In this document: one piece after another, positions 28,065-35,241 of the stretch
How positions within the stretch are numbered: position 1 is the first letter of the stretch
How the letters are laid out: every line of letters starts with the position of its first letter
Assembly (NCBI GenBank): GCA_017447815.1
Contig: JAFSMS010000107.1
Location: forward strand, 35,383-99,382
Direction of reading: 5' to 3'
Length of the DNA stretch: 64,000 bases
Source: Bacteroidales bacterium
GTDB taxonomy: Bacteria; Bacteroidota; Bacteroidia; Bacteroidales; UBA932
The notes under the pieces: generated by a model
The model's database searches: none
Seen by the model: only the letters and a program-made list of their open reading frames with translations
Told to the model about the DNA's origin: nothing
Made by a program: the position numbers and the translations under genes

Positions 28065-29262
28065 AAAATGGACAGATTCCCTTCCTTCCCTCCTGGAGGA
28101 TTACGAGGAAGTGGCGCCGGAAGGGCTGTGGGACGCAGTCCAGACCGGTCTTGCCCCCAAAAAGCGCCTTGCCGCGGGGTGGTGGTATGTGGCCGGCGGC
28201 CTGCTGGCTGCCGCGGCGGTGATGCTGGCCGTGTTCCTTTGGAAGCCCCGGCAAGAGGATTCCGTCTCCGTCGTCCCCGGAGACGCCCTCGTCCAGGCCG
28301 ATGAAACTCAGCTCCCGGCCGATGAACCCATGCCGCCGGCCGAGGTGGCCCCGGCCGCGCCGCGACAGGTGACGGTGCCGCAAAAGATGACGGTGCCGCG
28401 GCAGACGCAAAATCGGCCCGAAACGCAGCCGCCGTGCAACCAAGGTGCCCCGGCAGACGCAGAATCGGCCCAAAACGCAGCCGTCGCGCACCCCGAGGCC
28501 GCACAACCCGCCGGCCCGTCCGCCGAACAGCCGGAGACGGAGGACCTGCCTTTCGAAGCGGTTCCCCTCGCGCGGAAAAAGAAGGCGGGCCGCGTGGCGG
28601 TGCAGTTTTCGTCCGGCGCCTACCTGGCACAGGCGCGCTCGTCCAGCAGCGGTTTCGGCCTCCCGGCGCATCCCGGCCTGCCGCCCGCCTTTACCAAGGC
28701 CCAGGACGAAGTCAACGTCTATACGCTGGGCCGGAACAAAGCCAGCGAAACGGAGGTGAAACACCGGCAGAGCCTGCGGCTCAGCCTGGGCGTGAGTTAT
28801 GCGTTCACCCCGCGCTGGAGCATCGGGACAGGCCTCACCTATACTTCTCTGCGCTCCGACTACGAAACCGTGTCCGGAGAGGCCTCCACCCATACCGTCC
28901 GGCACCTGTACTATCTGGGCGTCCCGATTACGCTGCAATGGCAGGCCTTCCAGTGGAAGGCGCTCAGTATCAACCTCAGCGCCGGTCCGCTCTTCGAATG
29001 GGCGGTGGGCTCCCGGGAGAACACGCAAACCTTTGTCTCCGGCAAACTTTTGTCGCAGCAGGAGGAGACGCGCCCGGTGAAAGACCCGCGCTGGTCCGTT
29101 TTTGCCGGGGTTGGGATTCAGTATCAACTGTTCCGCTATGGAGCCCTTTTCCTGCAGCCCGGAATCAGTTGGCATTTTCCTGCCGGCAGCGGAGTGGAGT
29201 CGTACTACTCGGCTCACCCGCTTTCTCCGGAATTTACTTTTGGATACCGTTTCACTTTTTAA
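28057..29262 (+). CDS. Sigma-linked membrane protein: N-terminal cytoplasmic segment, one helix, C-terminal outer-membrane-type barrel
   Basis: 401 residues. Residues 1-40 are polar and cytoplasmic-like, 44-62 form one transmembrane helix (YVAGGLLAAAAVMLAVFLW), 65-190 are Ala/Pro/Gln-rich and low in complexity, and 225-401 form an eight-strand barrel of the porin_2 / OmpA-like type ending YRFTF. The coupling to the sigma gene suggests an anti-sigma role. The combination of an inner-membrane helix with a barrel is shared with 52128-53399. The low-complexity part carries a 52-bp duplication read in two frames. Confidence 0.78.
   Translation: MSKKWTDSLPSLLEDYEEVAPEGLWDAVQTGLAPKKRLAAGWWYVAGGLLAAAAVMLAVFLWKPRQEDSVSVVPGDALVQADETQLPADEPMPPAEVAPAAPRQVTVPQKMTVPRQTQNRPETQPPCNQGAPADAESAQNAAVAHPEAAQPAGPSAEQPETEDLPFEAVPLARKKKAGRVAVQFSSGAYLAQARSSSSGFGLPAHPGLPPAFTKAQDEVNVYTLGRNKASETEVKHRQSLRLSLGVSYAFTPRWSIGTGLTYTSLRSDYETVSGEASTHTVRHLYYLGVPITLQWQAFQWKALSINLSAGPLFEWAVGSRENTQTFVSGKLLSQQEETRPVKDPRWSVFAGVGIQYQLFRYGALFLQPGISWHFPAGSGVESYYSAHPLSPEFTFGYRFTF
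28392..28490 (+). repeat. Out-of-frame 52-bp duplication within the barrel-protein gene
   Basis: GGTGCC-CGGCAGACGCA and AATCGGCCC-AAACGCAGCCG begin at 28392 and again at 28444. Because 52 is not a multiple of three, the same DNA is translated as PRQTQNRPETQ first and as PADAESAQNAAVA the second time. Confidence 0.85.
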
Positions 29263-29272
29263 ACGGTTTTTG

Positions 29273-29280
29273 TATCTTTG
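29273..29280 (+). promoter_or_regulatory. -7 promoter element of the 604-aa outer-membrane protein gene
   Basis: TATCTTTG, six bases before the GTG start at 29287. It lies 10 bp beyond the stop of the barrel gene, so this gene can be transcribed on its own. Confidence 0.55.
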
Positions 29281-29286
29281 CCCCTT

Positions 29287-31101
29287 GTGAAGAGGGCATT
29301 CCGTTATATCCTTGTATGGCTGGCAGTTCTGGCCGGTCCGTCCCTGTATGCGCAGTGGTCCGGCGGGCTGGACGCGTCCGGCGGCTTCGACTATATGCCG
29401 CAGCGGGAAAAAGATCTGGACATGCCGCTGTACCGGTATTTTGGAAAAGGAACCGTCCGTGTGGGATACCGCTCCCCCAAATTCACCTGGACAGGCAGCC
29501 TCGGAGGCAATTATGACTACAGGGATACGGACACGTACCGGGCGTCCGTTTCCGGATCGAATCTGAATCTGGAAACCATCGGAGACGTGAAGAAGGGAGA
29601 TTTCACCATCAAGGGAGGTACCACCCAGGGAATAGGGGTGGATTTCAAGAATGACTTCCATTGGCAGCCGACGCCCTCCCTTGCCTTCGATGCGTGGATT
29701 CGTTACCAATACAAGGATGACAAGGGAAACACCACCACCGTCCGGATTCAGGGAGAAACGGGCGGCCAGGAGAAGGAGGACGTACTGAGCCAGATCGGCC
29801 TTTATATGGAAAATCCGTTTTCCACGGAACACGGAGTGCAGGCCGGGACCCGCGTCCGCCATCAACTGGCCGGGCCCCGGAGAGTTCTCAATGGGGAAGT
29901 TTCCATAGACAACAAATATCTGAGCCGATACAACACCTGGCTGCTGTACGAGGCGGACTCGCAGCGCGAAAAGGCCAAGCGCATCTACCGGATAACCCCT
30001 TACACCGGCAATCAGGGATTCAAAGCCTCCATACATTATATGGATTCCGTGCTGCGGACCGGCCCTGTGCGGCTGGTCATCGACCCGGGACTGAGGCTGG
30101 CCCTGGACAATACCCGCGACCGAAATTCCGGGGCCGTCCTGGAGGATATCGACAAGGAAATCTGGCGGGACAGCACCCGTCTTCGGGAAAACTTCAACTA
30201 TCTCACCCTCAGGGCCGAACCTTATTTCGCGGCCGATCTGTCCTGGAGCAAACTGCGCGCCCACATCGACTATTCCCCCCAGTTGTATTTCCGTCGCCTG
30301 ACAGATGAGGTGCACACCCAGCATCTCAATTTCGTCCGGCCTTATCCCGTAGGGTCGGGCTGGCTCAGTTGGACGTTCTCGCCCCAGCACAAACTCACTT
30401 TCCGGAACAACCTGTCGGTCAACCATCCTTCCTACATCCAGATTTGCTGGTATGAGCGTCACGGCAACTACCTCACCCAGATTTTCCGGGGAAAGGAAGA
30501 CCTCAAATCGACCCACACCTTTGCCCTCGGCCTGGAATACGAGTTCAAGTACAAGCGTTTCCTTTCCACCACCAAATTGTCCTATTCGAGCCGGATGGAC
30601 GAAGTGGACCAAACCTACACGCGGGAAGTCATCGAAGACCGGAATTACCAGGTGTTTACCTGGGTAAACGCCTCTGACAGCCACATTTACGGGGCCACTG
30701 AAATTCTGGGCTGGCGAGGCAGAAAGCTGACGGCCAACGTGGGAGTCACCTACAACGGCAACGAGCGCAGGAACCGGGAATCCGGTCAGTTCAAGCGCAG
30801 TTTCGACTGGCGCGTCTGGGCCGATGCCACCCTCTCCCTCCCGAAAGACTGGAAGATAAGCGCCGACATGAACTACCGCAGCAACGTGGCCACCTTCTTC
30901 ACCATTTTCAAGCAGTACTGTGCGCTGAATGTCAAGGTGGAGAAAAAAATCGGCAAGGTGACCCTGTCCCTGAACGGCCGCGACCTCCTGGACAACGAGA
31001 CGGAAAAAAGTTACCTGTCGGCCGACCAGACCGAGATGTGGGCCGAAGTCACCCGCCTCAACCGCCGCGTTGTCATCCTCGGCGTCAACTGGAACTTCTG
31101 A
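29287..31101 (+). CDS. TonB-receptor-like outer-membrane beta-barrel protein
   Basis: 604 residues with a signal peptide ending SLYAQ. The body alternates strands and turns throughout (YDYRDTDTYRASVSGSNL; TFALGLEYEFKYKRFLSTTKLSY) and ends with an aromatic C-terminus (VNWNF), as in the outer-membrane barrel family OMP_b-brl_3. No plug domain is seen, so it is not a complete TonB-dependent receptor. GTG at 29287 is chosen for its position after the -7 box and because it opens the signal peptide. It follows the sigma/barrel pair and may be a target gene of that sigma factor. Confidence 0.75.
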   Translation: MKRAFRYILVWLAVLAGPSLYAQWSGGLDASGGFDYMPQREKDLDMPLYRYFGKGTVRVGYRSPKFTWTGSLGGNYDYRDTDTYRASVSGSNLNLETIGDVKKGDFTIKGGTTQGIGVDFKNDFHWQPTPSLAFDAWIRYQYKDDKGNTTTVRIQGETGGQEKEDVLSQIGLYMENPFSTEHGVQAGTRVRHQLAGPRRVLNGEVSIDNKYLSRYNTWLLYEADSQREKAKRIYRITPYTGNQGFKASIHYMDSVLRTGPVRLVIDPGLRLALDNTRDRNSGAVLEDIDKEIWRDSTRLRENFNYLTLRAEPYFAADLSWSKLRAHIDYSPQLYFRRLTDEVHTQHLNFVRPYPVGSGWLSWTFSPQHKLTFRNNLSVNHPSYIQICWYERHGNYLTQIFRGKEDLKSTHTFALGLEYEFKYKRFLSTTKLSYSSRMDEVDQTYTREVIEDRNYQVFTWVNASDSHIYGATEILGWRGRKLTANVGVTYNGNERRNRESGQFKRSFDWRVWADATLSLPKDWKISADMNYRSNVATFFTIFKQYCALNVKVEKKIGKVTLSLNGRDLLDNETEKSYLSADQTEMWAEVTRLNRRVVILGVNWNF

Positions 31102-31120
31102 CGCTTTTGTCCAAAAGGCG

Positions 31121-31151
31121 TTTGACTTTTGAAAAAGGATGATTATATTTG
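31121..31151 (+). promoter_or_regulatory. Promoter of the peptide-fimbrillin-M6 protease cluster
   Basis: TTTG at 31121-31124 and TATATTTG at 31144-31151 with 19 bases between them match the Bacteroidota -33/-7 consensus well. The ATG of the 55-aa peptide is 21 bases downstream. Confidence 0.65.
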
Positions 31152-31172
31152 TGGGAACCAGCCAATTTGCCT

Positions 31173-31340
31173 ATGAAAAAAGAGTATTGTGTTTCAGAAA
31201 GCGCGGAATATCAAGCGCCTCAGGTTGAGATTATAAGAATCTCTCCATCTCAGATTATATGTGGCTCAAATGAGAATATTGAAGAGGGTGGACAACAAAA
31301 TTGGGTGGCAGAGCCAAGTTTCCTAAACGAATTATTTTAA
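31173..31340 (+). CDS. 55-residue hypothetical peptide
   Basis: Begins MKKEYCVSESAEYQAPQVEI and ends SFLNELF. It resembles the short Bacteroidales proteins of the pattern Y-x-x-P-x-(V/I)-E-(V/I)-(I) followed by a small-residue and Asp/Glu-rich tail, which are often encoded just before surface lipoprotein genes. Two Cys residues are present (positions 6 and 30). No signal peptide, transmembrane helix or known domain is visible. Good promoter upstream and a 13-bp gap to the lipoprotein gene argue that it is real. Confidence 0.65.
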   Translation: MKKEYCVSESAEYQAPQVEIIRISPSQIICGSNENIEEGGQQNWVAEPSFLNELF

Positions 31341-31353
31341 TTTTGACGACACG

Positions 31354-32562
31354 ATGAAAAAGCGCTTGTTTTTTGCCCTAATGTTCGTGGCGTGTCTTTC
31401 TTCTTGTAAAATGAAGGAGGAGACCCCCGTTGTCGCAGAACCTACTTCCGGCATTCCGACAGTTTTTCATGCCACCATCGAAAATTCGGACTTCTCTGAT
31501 CCCACGAAGGTTTATACCGATGATGCTCTCCATGTTTTGTGGAATGCAAATGATAATATTTCCATTTTTGCCAAAAAGACTTTGAACAAAAAGTATCGTT
31601 TTAAAGGAGCGGATGGTGCAACGGGAGGTACGTTCGAAGAAGTGGCAAGCGGAGAATTCGGCTCATACTCCGATATTGACTTCAATTATGGCATCTATCC
31701 GTATTTGGAGAATACGGGTTATTTATTTGACGATATAATTCAAGTGGATTTTCCAAAAATACAGAATTATCAGGCAAACACTTTTGGCCGAGAAGCCAAT
31801 TTGATGGTGGCAAAGAGCAGCACGACAGACCTGAATTTCAAAAACGTAGGGGGATATCTCTGCTTTAAACTATATGGCAATGGTTTTTCTGTGAGATCTA
31901 TTCTTCTCAAGGGGAATAACGGAGAAACGCTATCCGGGCCTGTAAAGATTTCTTTTGACACGGAGAATATTCCCACTATGGTGTTTGACGACAGTGACCC
32001 GTCCAAGCTGAACAAGGAGATTGTCTTGAAAGCCGATACCCCTGTCGCCTTGGGCGCTTCGGAGGCGGAGGCCGTCACCTTCTGGATGGTCATCCCGCCG
32101 GTCCATTTCACGGGCGGTTTTACAATAACCGTTATTGACAGTGCCGGTGGAATCCATGAAAAGACTACCACGAAAGATGTTGCATACACGCGCAACAAGC
32201 GGGTCACAATGGCCGCATTTGAGATCAAGAATGAGGCATTAGCCCCACTAGAGCAGGGTATTTATCCTTTCATCGGTACGGGATATGTCTTTAATAAAGT
32301 AACCGACCAGGTCAATATCTATGAATCCGAAGGGAACGCTTGGGTTCGTTTTCTGGAGATACCAACCCTTACCATGCGTGAGATGGGCCCCATTCCTTTG
32401 AGTGCCAGTGCCGGCGACGTTTTGGATGTCACTTTAACCACATATGTGAATGGGGTGGTGAGCGGAATGCCGGAAAACAGTCGTATTACGGTTCAGTCGG
32501 TGATAGCCGGGAAAATGAATGCGGTCTCCGATGAAGGCGCCCGTTATGTATTCCGTTTTTAA
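31354..32562 (+). CDS. Fimbrillin-like (Mfa-type) lipoprotein
   Basis: 402 residues. Lipobox Cys18 (CLSSCKMK). The mature part shows the fimbrillin/Mfa-like pattern: an N-terminal segment with FHATIENSDFSDPTKVYTDD, LHVLWNANDNISIFAK, then a central YLCFKLYGNGFSVRSILLKG and a C-terminal domain. Related proteins are fimbrial subunits or surface adhesins processed by surface proteases. Codons are richer in A/T than in flanking genes. It is followed after 11 bp by the M6 metalloprotease gene. Confidence 0.72.
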   Translation: MKKRLFFALMFVACLSSCKMKEETPVVAEPTSGIPTVFHATIENSDFSDPTKVYTDDALHVLWNANDNISIFAKKTLNKKYRFKGADGATGGTFEEVASGEFGSYSDIDFNYGIYPYLENTGYLFDDIIQVDFPKIQNYQANTFGREANLMVAKSSTTDLNFKNVGGYLCFKLYGNGFSVRSILLKGNNGETLSGPVKISFDTENIPTMVFDDSDPSKLNKEIVLKADTPVALGASEAEAVTFWMVIPPVHFTGGFTITVIDSAGGIHEKTTTKDVAYTRNKRVTMAAFEIKNEALAPLEQGIYPFIGTGYVFNKVTDQVNIYESEGNAWVRFLEIPTLTMREMGPIPLSASAGDVLDVTLTTYVNGVVSGMPENSRITVQSVIAGKMNAVSDEGARYVFRF

Positions 32563-32573
32563 TTTGCAGCCCT

Positions 32574-35048
32574 ATGAAAAAGATATTGATTTCTGTTTTA
32601 TCATTTCTGCTGGCCGCTGTGGCCGTGCTGGCCTCTCCGGCCGACCCCACCCCTTTCAAGTACACCCAGCCTGACGGTTCAGTTATCGTTCTCCAACGGC
32701 ACGGTGATGAGCATTTCCACTGGACCACCGATATTTCCGGACGGGTCGTGGTTCTGGGAGCCGACGGATTTTACCGTCCCTCCGGTCAATCTTTTTCATC
32801 TATGGCGGCGGCAGCCCAAAAGAGCAGGAAGAATCTGCATGCGACATGGTCTTCTTATGACAATCCGCCTGCGACCAATTTTGGGGACCGAAAGGTGCTT
32901 TGCATTTTGGCCTCATTCTCTGATATGAATTACAGCATCGAAAACCCCAAACAGCATTTCCAAGACATGCTGAACAAAGAGGGCTATAGCGAGAATGGCG
33001 CCATCGGGTCCGTGCGGGATTACTATATAGACAACTCGATGAACCAATACCGCCCTCAGTTTGACGTTTACGGTCCCGTCTCGCTCACCAACACCTCTCA
33101 ATACTACGACGACAAAGGTCCCGACGTCGCGATTCTGGAGGCTTATGAACTTTTGAAAACGCAGTTTGATATTGCCGACTACGATACGGATGGCGATGGC
33201 GCGGTGGATATGGTTCTTTTCTATTATCCGGGTTACAATGAGGCGGAGGGCGGTCCTGAAAACACCATCTGGCCGCATCAGAGCGAGGGCTTTTTTGGGA
33301 TGATGGACAGCAAGCGCTTTGTCCGCTATTTCTGCACGTCAGAATTAAGGGGGAGCTCGGGTACTGAACCAGCCGCTATCGGAACGACATGCCACGAATT
33401 TGCCCACTCGCTGGGTCTTCCAGACTTTTATGATACGGATTATGCCAGTAGTGGTGGACAGAATGCGTTCACAACCGGTGATTTTGATCTGATGGCGGCA
33501 GGCAATTATAACGATGCCGGGCGCAGACCGCCGTATTTGAATGCTGTGGAAAGGAATATGCTGGGCTGGATGGACTATCCTACAGGGCTTACCACCTCTG
33601 GTAATTATTCTCTGCAAGCCGTTCAGAACAACGAAGCCTACCAATTTGCCACATCGATAACCGGTGAGTATTTTGTCCTCGAATCCCGCAATGGGAACAA
33701 GTGGGACAGCGCAATCCCTTCCGGCCTGCTGCTTTATCATATTGATAAGTCGGCAAGAATTGTCGGAGACGGAATGACGGCGGGACAATTATGGGACACC
33801 AATAGCATCAACAGTTATTATGGGCATCCTTGCTTCCGTATTCTTCCCACCGTGGAGGAGCCGACATATCTGAATCAGTATGTCTTCCCGGGTTACAGTT
33901 CTGTGGCCTCTTTCACGCCAAAGGCTTGGGATGGAAATGCGGCCGGCGTATCTTTTGATAATATTTCCCATGATGGCACAAAGAGTTCCTTTACGGCCGT
34001 TGTTTCCACACATCGGACGGTGTTTGGCCGTGTAACAGACACAGAAGGAAACCCTCTCCAGAATGTCCAGGTCAGCCTGACTCCCAGTACGGGGGCCTTT
34101 ACTCCCGCCCCGTCTTTGCTTTCAGGCAGTGTCTATTGTATGACAGATGCCGATGGTAATTATTCACTGGAACTGGACGATGCTGCTACGGCCAATCAAA
34201 TTTTACGCGCCGATAAGGATGGTTTAGTTTCGTCTTCTTTCAACTTGACAATTTCCTCCTTGTTTACAGAGCTGGACATCACTCTCCTTCATAAAGGAGA
34301 GGGGCTTCCGGTAGGCCTTTCAAAATACGATTCGAGTTTGGGAATGGCCAATTGGAGTTTCGGTGAAACACAGATGGCCGTCGGGATGCATTATTCTGCG
34401 GAAGAATTGGCCGCCGAAAACGCAGTGGGGGCGTTGTTGAAAACAGTTACCATCTACTCTGCTGCCACGGGCAGCACAGAGGGAGAGTCCGTGTATATTG
34501 TCGTGGATATCGACGGAGAGACCACGTTGAGAAGAAATATTACAGCTCAATATAGCAAGTATAGCTTCATCACCGTCGATGTGTCTGATGCCGGGATCAT
34601 CATTCCTGAGGGGAAGGGAATCAATATCGGATATGGAATTGATAATATTGCAGCGGGGAGTTATCCGTTAACAGCCTATGGCTCTTCAACTGTTGATAAT
34701 GGCGGCTTTTATTACTGCATCAACTTCCTGAGCGAACACGGGTGGTATTCTTTTAATAATGGCGGAAACTACTACGGGGCCGTCGTCTCGGCGGTCTTGG
34801 CCACCACCACCGACATTGAATTCTCTACTCTAGGTGTCAGTTACATCAAGGTCGAGGCCGGCATTCCTACCGTGAAAGTGGCGGCCGGGAAGTCTCTCAA
34901 GAGTACAACCTGGTATTTGGACGGGGCGGTTGAGGCATCTCCGACAGCAACCAGTGCCCTGGCGGCGGGAACACACACGTATATGGCACGCCTTACGTAT
35001 TATGATGGGACATCGGAACGAGTGTACTACGAGATAACCGTTGAATAG
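32574..35048 (+). CDS. M6-family (immune inhibitor A-like) metalloprotease, secreted
   Basis: 824 residues with a signal peptide ending AVLAS. The zinc motif HEFAHSLGLPDFYD (HExxHxxGxxD) near residue 280 marks an M6 metzincin. The preceding region has DYDTDGDGAVD, a probable calcium site. Residues about 482-560 form a carboxypeptidase-regulatory-like domain (VFGRVTDTEGNPLQNVQVSL), and the C-terminal 80 residues form an Ig/PKD-like domain. It is secreted or surface-exposed and could act on host proteins or the neighbouring lipoprotein. AT-rich like its two upstream partners. Confidence 0.88.
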   Translation: MKKILISVLSFLLAAVAVLASPADPTPFKYTQPDGSVIVLQRHGDEHFHWTTDISGRVVVLGADGFYRPSGQSFSSMAAAAQKSRKNLHATWSSYDNPPATNFGDRKVLCILASFSDMNYSIENPKQHFQDMLNKEGYSENGAIGSVRDYYIDNSMNQYRPQFDVYGPVSLTNTSQYYDDKGPDVAILEAYELLKTQFDIADYDTDGDGAVDMVLFYYPGYNEAEGGPENTIWPHQSEGFFGMMDSKRFVRYFCTSELRGSSGTEPAAIGTTCHEFAHSLGLPDFYDTDYASSGGQNAFTTGDFDLMAAGNYNDAGRRPPYLNAVERNMLGWMDYPTGLTTSGNYSLQAVQNNEAYQFATSITGEYFVLESRNGNKWDSAIPSGLLLYHIDKSARIVGDGMTAGQLWDTNSINSYYGHPCFRILPTVEEPTYLNQYVFPGYSSVASFTPKAWDGNAAGVSFDNISHDGTKSSFTAVVSTHRTVFGRVTDTEGNPLQNVQVSLTPSTGAFTPAPSLLSGSVYCMTDADGNYSLELDDAATANQILRADKDGLVSSSFNLTISSLFTELDITLLHKGEGLPVGLSKYDSSLGMANWSFGETQMAVGMHYSAEELAAENAVGALLKTVTIYSAATGSTEGESVYIVVDIDGETTLRRNITAQYSKYSFITVDVSDAGIIIPEGKGINIGYGIDNIAAGSYPLTAYGSSTVDNGGFYYCINFLSEHGWYSFNNGGNYYGAVVSAVLATTTDIEFSTLGVSYIKVEAGIPTVKVAAGKSLKSTTWYLDGAVEASPTATSALAAGTHTYMARLTYYDGTSERVYYEITVE

Positions 35049-35061
35049 TTTTTTAACCTTA

Positions 35062-35193
35062 CCGCCTCGACGTGAAAATGGCTTTTTACAGAGGGCCGTG
35101 TGTCGAGGCGGTGCTAATTTGGGGCAAAACGGCCGGTTTGATTGCCGCCTCGACGCCAAACCTCTTTCTGGGGCCTTCTGCGTGTCGAGGCGG
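35062..35193. repeat. Two tandem inverted-repeat units with CCGCCTCGAC arms
   Basis: Unit 1 spans 35062-35111 and unit 2 spans 35145-35193. Each has CCGCCTCGAC at the left and GTCGAGGCGG at the right with about 30 nt between. The arms are identical in both units and the interiors differ. They fill the gap between the M6 protease gene and the first transglutaminase gene, ending 18 bp before a -7 box. Confidence 0.88.
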
Positions 35194-35211
35194 TAATTTT
35201 TAAATTATTCG

Positions 35212-35219
35212 TATTTTTG
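35212..35219 (+). promoter_or_regulatory. -7 promoter element of the tandem transglutaminase genes
   Basis: TATTTTTG, 22 bases before the preferred ATG at 35242 and one base before an alternative in-frame ATG at 35221. Confidence 0.55.
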
Positions 35220-35241
35220 TATGATTCAGAATCTTGTGGAT

